From Nitrososphaerales archaeon TH526 (GTDB lineage: Archaea; Thermoproteota; Nitrososphaeria; Nitrososphaerales; Nitrososphaeraceae): a stretch of DNA of 10,055 bases. The notes below the pieces were generated by a model. The model was not told where the DNA came from, did no database searches, and saw only the letters and a program-made list of their open reading frames with translations. Location: NCBI GenBank assembly GCA_014523665.1, contig JAATVR010000062.1, forward strand, positions 1 to 10,055, in the 5' to 3' direction. The translations under genes were made by a program, and so were the position numbers. Positions 7,338 through 10,055 of the stretch are shown here, one piece after another. Numbering within the stretch: the first letter of the stretch is position 1; each line of letters starts with the position of its first letter.

Positions 7338-7362
7338 TCGAGATTGATTGATATAATCTCGA
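7338..7362. repeat. inverted repeat after tyrA, operator-like
   Basis: Perfect 8-bp arms TCGAGATT and AATCTCGA are separated by a 9-nt spacer, starting 3 nt after the tyrA stop. A TATA-like TATAAT (7352-7357) lies across the spacer and right arm. It could be a repressor site over a promoter or an RNA hairpin at the 3' end of the tyrA transcript. No strong T-run follows it, so I favour a DNA-level role slightly. Confidence 0.5.
7352..7357 (+). promoter_or_regulatory. possible TATA box ahead of the methyltransferase
   Basis: TATAAT, centred at about 7354, would start a transcript near 7381, giving the methyltransferase gene at 7507 a leader of about 126 nt. The rest of the 171-nt gap (7336-7506) holds the inverted repeat, an 8-bp palindrome GCACGTGC at 7398-7405, weak hairpins at 7437-7462 and 7472-7488, and one tiny ORF. 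An alternative weak AT-rich element at 7456-7462 would give a shorter leader. Confidence 0.3.
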
Positions 7363-7391
7363 TTGGTAATTTGCAGTTAAGATTCGTAGCT

Positions 7392-7487
7392 ATGATCGCA
7401 CGTGCAGACACCGGGATACAAGTCCAGTTAAGCCGTAATAACAGGCTGAAAATGCTATTATTGAGCGAGTGTTCAGAAGTCAGCTGA
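7392..7487 (+). CDS. doubtful 31-codon leader ORF
   Basis: An ATG at 7392 opens 31 codons ending at TGA 7485-7487, 19 nt before the methyltransferase gene. The peptide starts MIARADTG and contains KMLLLSE. I recognise no domain, see no clear ribosome binding site, and an ORF this short is expected by chance. It is listed only because it fills the long leader predicted from the TATA-like element. Confidence 0.12.
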   Translation: MIARADTGIQVQLSRNNRLKMLLLSECSEVS

Positions 7488-7506
7488 AATTATTGGTAAT
7501 TAGAAG

Positions 7507-8487
7507 ATGAGGGTCCAACTAACCCGACATTTAGCATGTGTAAAACACCATGAAGGTAAAAGGAATCTATCAATTGATACGCTCGAATCTAACGGCGGAA
7601 ACGAATGTACTGAAGGTTTTCTCAAATGTGAAGAATGTGATCAGATTTATCCTGTGATTGATGGTAATGCAATTCTATTAGAGAATGTTGCAGAATACGT
7701 TTCCTCAAGACCCACTTTACTGGGAAAATGGATTCTGTCAAGTAAGACTGCGGCGGTTAAAGAATACCTGAAGGAGTTGAGTTCAACTCTTATCAAGCCA
7801 AACAAGTCTCAAGAAAATAATCTCTATGAAGTCGACGGGCCATTATATGAGACTTATAATTGGGCTCAGTTCGACTTTGACAGTGACGACAGGTTTCTTT
7901 CATTGATGAAACACAAACTGTATCCAAACGATCTGTACAATAAGGTAGTCCATAGTACTGCAACAAACTTAGATGGGGCGGCGCTGGACTTGGGATGTTC
8001 ATCTGGATTTGCAGCTTTTCAACTAGCCAAGAAGTTCGCTTTTGTTATTGGAGTAGATCTGTCATTTTCTTTTATTAGTGAGGCAAGAAGGCGCATGGTT
8101 TCTTTAAGACAAGGTAACCTAGATTTCATTGTCGCCGATTGCCTAAGGCCTCCATTTCTTCCCAACAAATTTGATCTGGTGATTGCATTGAATATCATAG
8201 AGCTCATGGATGTTGAACAGTTGTTGGATAGAATCCACAAGTTGCTAAAGGAAGACGCAGAAGTTGCCTTCTCCTCGCCCTATGATTACAACAGAACACA
8301 GCTAGGCAGCAGAGTAAATCCTCAGTCATTCAGACAATTGTTACAGAAATCGGGCTTTAGGGTAGAGACTAGGTATGTTACAGGTGAGTCATTTATTCCT
8401 TGGACGTTGAAGATCAATAACCGAACCTATCTTTTCTATTATGTCGATTACCTTAGAGCGCGTAAAGCTTCCAAAACGAAGAGATAA
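7507..8487 (+). CDS. SAM-dependent methyltransferase with N-terminal Trm112-like zinc segment
   Basis: This 326-residue protein has two recognisable parts. Residues 5-58 resemble a Trm112/UPF0434-type zinc-binding segment: C11-x2-H14, then C41-x2-C44 followed by YPVIDGNAILL, the usual hydrophobic ending of that fold. Residues about 155-290 form a class I Rossmann methyltransferase with motif I LDLGCSSGF (160-168), acidic Asp184 in VIGVDLS for the SAM ribose, DFIVADCLRPPF (motif III region), and FDLVIALNIIELM (motif IV region). Residues 59-150 are a linker of unknown role. No signal peptide or membrane segment is evident, so it should be cytosolic. The substrate cannot be read from the sequence; related two-part proteins are generally annotated only as methyltransferases. 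It sits alone between tyrA (171-nt gap) and ilvC (91-nt gap), so context does not fix its function. Confidence 0.8.
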   Translation: MRVQLTRHLACVKHHEGKRNLSIDTLESNGGNECTEGFLKCEECDQIYPVIDGNAILLENVAEYVSSRPTLLGKWILSSKTAAVKEYLKELSSTLIKPNKSQENNLYEVDGPLYETYNWAQFDFDSDDRFLSLMKHKLYPNDLYNKVVHSTATNLDGAALDLGCSSGFAAFQLAKKFAFVIGVDLSFSFISEARRRMVSLRQGNLDFIVADCLRPPFLPNKFDLVIALNIIELMDVEQLLDRIHKLLKEDAEVAFSSPYDYNRTQLGSRVNPQSFRQLLQKSGFRVETRYVTGESFIPWTLKINNRTYLFYYVDYLRARKASKTKR

Positions 8488-8520
8488 CTTCACATATTCC
8501 CAGTCTCGTCACTGACTAAT

Positions 8521-8546
8521 ACTTGAGTCATCTTGGCTCACTTGAG
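8521..8546. repeat. repeats directly upstream of the ilvC TATA box
   Basis: The 7-mer ACTTGAG occurs at 8521-8527 and 8540-8546, a 19-bp period. Between and overlapping them is an imperfect inverted repeat TGAGTC (8524-8529) and GGCTCA (8535-8540), with five pairs and one T-G mismatch or wobble. The block ends one base before the TATA box, a typical place for an archaeal activator or Lrp-type regulator. The regulator is not identified. Confidence 0.35.
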
Positions 8547-8547
8547 G

Positions 8548-8557
8548 TATATATATT
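8548..8557 (+). promoter_or_regulatory. TATA box of ilvC, leaderless promoter
   Basis: TATATATATT is centred 26-27 nt before the ATG at 8579, the normal archaeal distance from TATA box to transcription start. The transcript should begin at or within a few bases of the start codon, so ilvC is probably translated from a leaderless mRNA. No Shine-Dalgarno motif is needed, and none at proper spacing is evident. Confidence 0.65.
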
Positions 8558-8578
8558 CCAGGAACCGATAGGCATTAC

Positions 8579-9586
8579 ATGAAAGCTCAAAGATGGCATG
8601 ACAACGATATCAATTTCGATGAAGTTAAAAAGGACAGAATAGCTGTGATTGGTTACGGAATTCAGGGTCGTGCACAGGCAAATAACATGAAGGATAGTGG
8701 ATTGGATGTCCTTGTGGGGCTACGACGAGATGGAAAGAGTTGGGACCTCGCAGCCAAAGAGGGACACAAAGTTATGACTACGGCCGAAGCAACTAAAGAA
8801 GCAAACATAGTTCATGTATTAGTTCCGGATATGGAACAGAGCACCCTATACAAAGCCGAGATTGGGCCAAATCTTTCTGAAGGATCTGCATTATGTTTTT
8901 CGCACGGAGCAGCAGTGCATTGGAAGTGGATCGTACCTCCTAGTAATATCGACGTAATAATGGTGGCTCCAAAGGGACCAGGACAGATGGTCAGAGAGTT
9001 ATTTTTACAAGGATTCGGAACCCCCTCATTGGTCGCAGTCGAACGGGATTATTCTACCAGAGCTTGGGGGAGGGTTCTTGGCCTCGCAAAGGCAATTGGC
9101 AGTTCGAGGCCAGGCCTAATACGAACGACGTTTAAAGAAGAGGTCGAAACAGACTGGTTTGGCGAACAGGTGGACCTATGCGGTGGAACGCATAGCCTCA
9201 TAATGAATGCATTTGAAACCTTGGTGGAAGCCGGTTATCAGCCAGAGGTGGCCTATTTTGAATGCTTGCATGAATTGAAGCTGATAGTTGATCTAATACA
9301 CAAGTACGGCATAACAGGCATGTACAATAGAGTTAGTGAAACGGCTCGATATGGTGGCCTGACTAGAGGACCAGTAGTTATCGACACAGAGAGCAAAAAA
9401 AAGATGAAAAGCGTTCTTGATGAGATTCAATCGGGCACATTCGCAGATGAATGGGTAAGCGTTTATGAAAAGGATGGCAAGAACTCGTTTGAGACCTTTA
9501 TGAAAAAGATTCAAAGCCACGACATAGAGCGTGTCGGTGTCGAAATGAGAGAGATGATGTGGCCAGACTTGGAAAAGAAAGATTGA
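8579..9586 (+). CDS. ilvC: ketol-acid reductoisomerase, class I
   Basis: This 335-residue enzyme isomerises and reduces acetolactate or acetohydroxybutyrate with NAD(P)H and Mg2+ in valine, leucine and isoleucine synthesis. The N-terminal Rossmann domain has GYGIQG (25-30) and SHG with catalytic His109. The knotted C-terminal domain has TDWFGEQ with Mg ligands Asp192 and Glu196, then YFECLHELKLIVDL with Glu228 and Glu232, and SETA at 253. Length fits the short class I form. Departures from consensus are GLRRDGKSW (47-55), where the first of the two usual phosphate-binding serines is Gly with an Asp beside it, and SHGAAVHW in place of the common SHGFxIHF. It has its own leaderless promoter. 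No acetolactate synthase gene is in the window. Confidence 0.96.
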   Translation: MKAQRWHDNDINFDEVKKDRIAVIGYGIQGRAQANNMKDSGLDVLVGLRRDGKSWDLAAKEGHKVMTTAEATKEANIVHVLVPDMEQSTLYKAEIGPNLSEGSALCFSHGAAVHWKWIVPPSNIDVIMVAPKGPGQMVRELFLQGFGTPSLVAVERDYSTRAWGRVLGLAKAIGSSRPGLIRTTFKEEVETDWFGEQVDLCGGTHSLIMNAFETLVEAGYQPEVAYFECLHELKLIVDLIHKYGITGMYNRVSETARYGGLTRGPVVIDTESKKKMKSVLDEIQSGTFADEWVSVYEKDGKNSFETFMKKIQSHDIERVGVEMREMMWPDLEKKD

Positions 9587-9591
9587 TCATA

Positions 9592-9603
9592 CAAAAGAAG
9601 AGC
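9592..9603 (-). terminator. possible T-rich terminator of the minus-strand mutase gene
   Basis: On the minus strand this stretch reads GCTCTTCTTTTG and begins about 30 nt after the stop of the mutase subunit gene. The 47-nt gap between the convergent stops (9587-9633) has no clear hairpin, and there is no comparable T-run for ilvC. This is a weak call. Confidence 0.22.
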
Positions 9604-9633
9604 CGGAAATTGAAATAACTTGCACACTTGAAA

Positions 9634-10055
9634 TTATCTCCGAGGTTTGACATTACTGGCTATGTAATCAATTATAGTTGGGAGTGGGGTACCAGGTCCA
9701 AAGTTACCCATTACACCTCCCTCTTCGAGGACCTTCTTGTCAGCTTCAGGAATTATACCTCCTCCTATCAGCAAGATATTATTTCCGCCTTTTTCTCTCA
9801 CCAGCCTCGCTACCTTAGGAAATAACACCGAGTGAGCACCGTTTAGTAGACTCATCGCAATTACATCAACATCTTCTTCGATCGCAATCTTTGCAACTTG
9901 TTCGGGTGTACAGAATAAGCCTGAATAAATAACTTCCATCCCTGCATCTCTCAGCGCCCTGCAGATTACTAGCGCACCCCTGTCGTGTCCATCAAGTCCC
10001 AATTTAGAAACAAGGATTCTTATCGGTCCGTTGTGCTGTTCAGTCCCCTCTAGCA
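9634..10055 (-). CDS. mcmA2: methylmalonyl-CoA mutase small (cobalamin-binding) subunit, 5' partial
   Basis: The frame runs from the right edge to TAA at 9634-9636 and shows 139 residues, about the full length of stand-alone archaeal B12-binding subunits, so only a few N-terminal residues are missing. It begins within the window as GPIRILVSKLGLDGHDRG; DGHDRG carries the lower-ligand histidine of the DxHxxG motif. SLLNGAH (S-x-L) and the GGG turn complete the cobalamin-binding Rossmann fold. With a separate catalytic subunit it interconverts methylmalonyl-CoA and succinyl-CoA. In autotrophic Thaumarchaeota and Sulfolobales this is a step of the hydroxypropionate/hydroxybutyrate cycle; in other organisms it serves propionate metabolism. 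A TTG at 10002 is internal, since conserved sequence continues upstream of it. It is convergent with ilvC and unrelated to it in pathway. Confidence 0.92.
   Translation of the reverse strand, partial: LEGTEQHNGPIRILVSKLGLDGHDRGALVICRALRDAGMEVIYSGLFCTPEQVAKIAIEEDVDVIAMSLLNGAHSVLFPKVARLVREKGGNNILLIGGGIIPEADKKVLEEGGVMGNFGPGTPLPTIIDYIASNVKPRR

Noticed and set aside
7362..7501. Direct repeat ATTGGTAATT at 7362-7371 and 7492-7501
   Set aside because: Ten AT-rich bases repeated once over 130 bp can occur by chance; no target-site or array structure accompanies it.
7376..7506. tRNA or C/D-box guide RNA in the tyrA-methyltransferase gap
   Set aside because: GTTCAGAAGT does not fit a T-loop, no acceptor stem could be formed, and the ATGATCG and CTGA matches to C and D boxes lack the internal D' and C' boxes and a closing stem.
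9628..9825. 65-codon plus-strand ORF after ilvC
   Set aside because: It lies opposite the convincing methylmalonyl-CoA mutase subunit and its translation resembles nothing.
1..10055. Mobile element, CRISPR, toxin-antitoxin or defence system
   Set aside because: Every gene of good length has a metabolic or enzyme match, composition looks uniform, and no transposase, integrase, spaced repeat array or terminal repeats are visible.

Overview
The window reads as an archaeal chromosome segment, most likely from a Thaumarchaeota/Nitrososphaeria-type organism; that lineage call is inference. The evidence is a GHMP-family archaeal shikimate kinase in place of the bacterial AroK, TATA boxes about 26-32 nt ahead of several starts with almost no leader, tightly overlapping genes, and a stand-alone cobalamin-binding small subunit of methylmalonyl-CoA mutase, as used in archaeal hydroxypropionate/hydroxybutyrate carbon fixation. 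DNA is moderately AT-rich and looks uniform. I see no mobile element, CRISPR array, rRNA or tRNA gene.

Positions 1-7335 hold an aromatic amino acid cluster, all on the plus strand and nearly in pathway order: aroD (3-dehydroquinate dehydratase), aroE (shikimate dehydrogenase), archaeal shikimate kinase, aroA (EPSP synthase), aroC (chorismate synthase), a chorismate mutase-aminotransferase fusion, and tyrA (prephenate/arogenate dehydrogenase). Together they carry 3-dehydroquinate to chorismate, then prephenate, and probably on to arogenate and tyrosine. aroD-aroE-aroK-aroA are packed with 4-nt gaps or 4-8 nt overlaps. A 103-nt gap with a TATA box precedes aroC, so aroC-fusion-tyrA is probably a second transcription unit. 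The first two steps of the pathway and prephenate dehydratase are not seen, though the tail of an unidentified gene enters from the left edge.

Positions 7336-7506 are a non-coding gap with an 8-bp-arm inverted repeat around a TATA-like sequence and a doubtful 31-codon ORF. Then comes a SAM-dependent methyltransferase with an N-terminal Trm112-like zinc-binding segment (7507-8487), substrate unknown. ilvC (ketol-acid reductoisomerase, branched-chain amino acids) follows under its own strong promoter, apparently leaderless. At the right edge, facing ilvC on the minus strand, is the nearly complete small subunit of methylmalonyl-CoA mutase.

Most of the window is recognisable core metabolism. 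The most unusual point is the start of the chorismate mutase fusion. Its conserved first-helix arginine lies upstream of any ATG/GTG/TTG, and the only plausible initiation codon is an ATA that overlaps the aroC stop and has a good Shine-Dalgarno motif.
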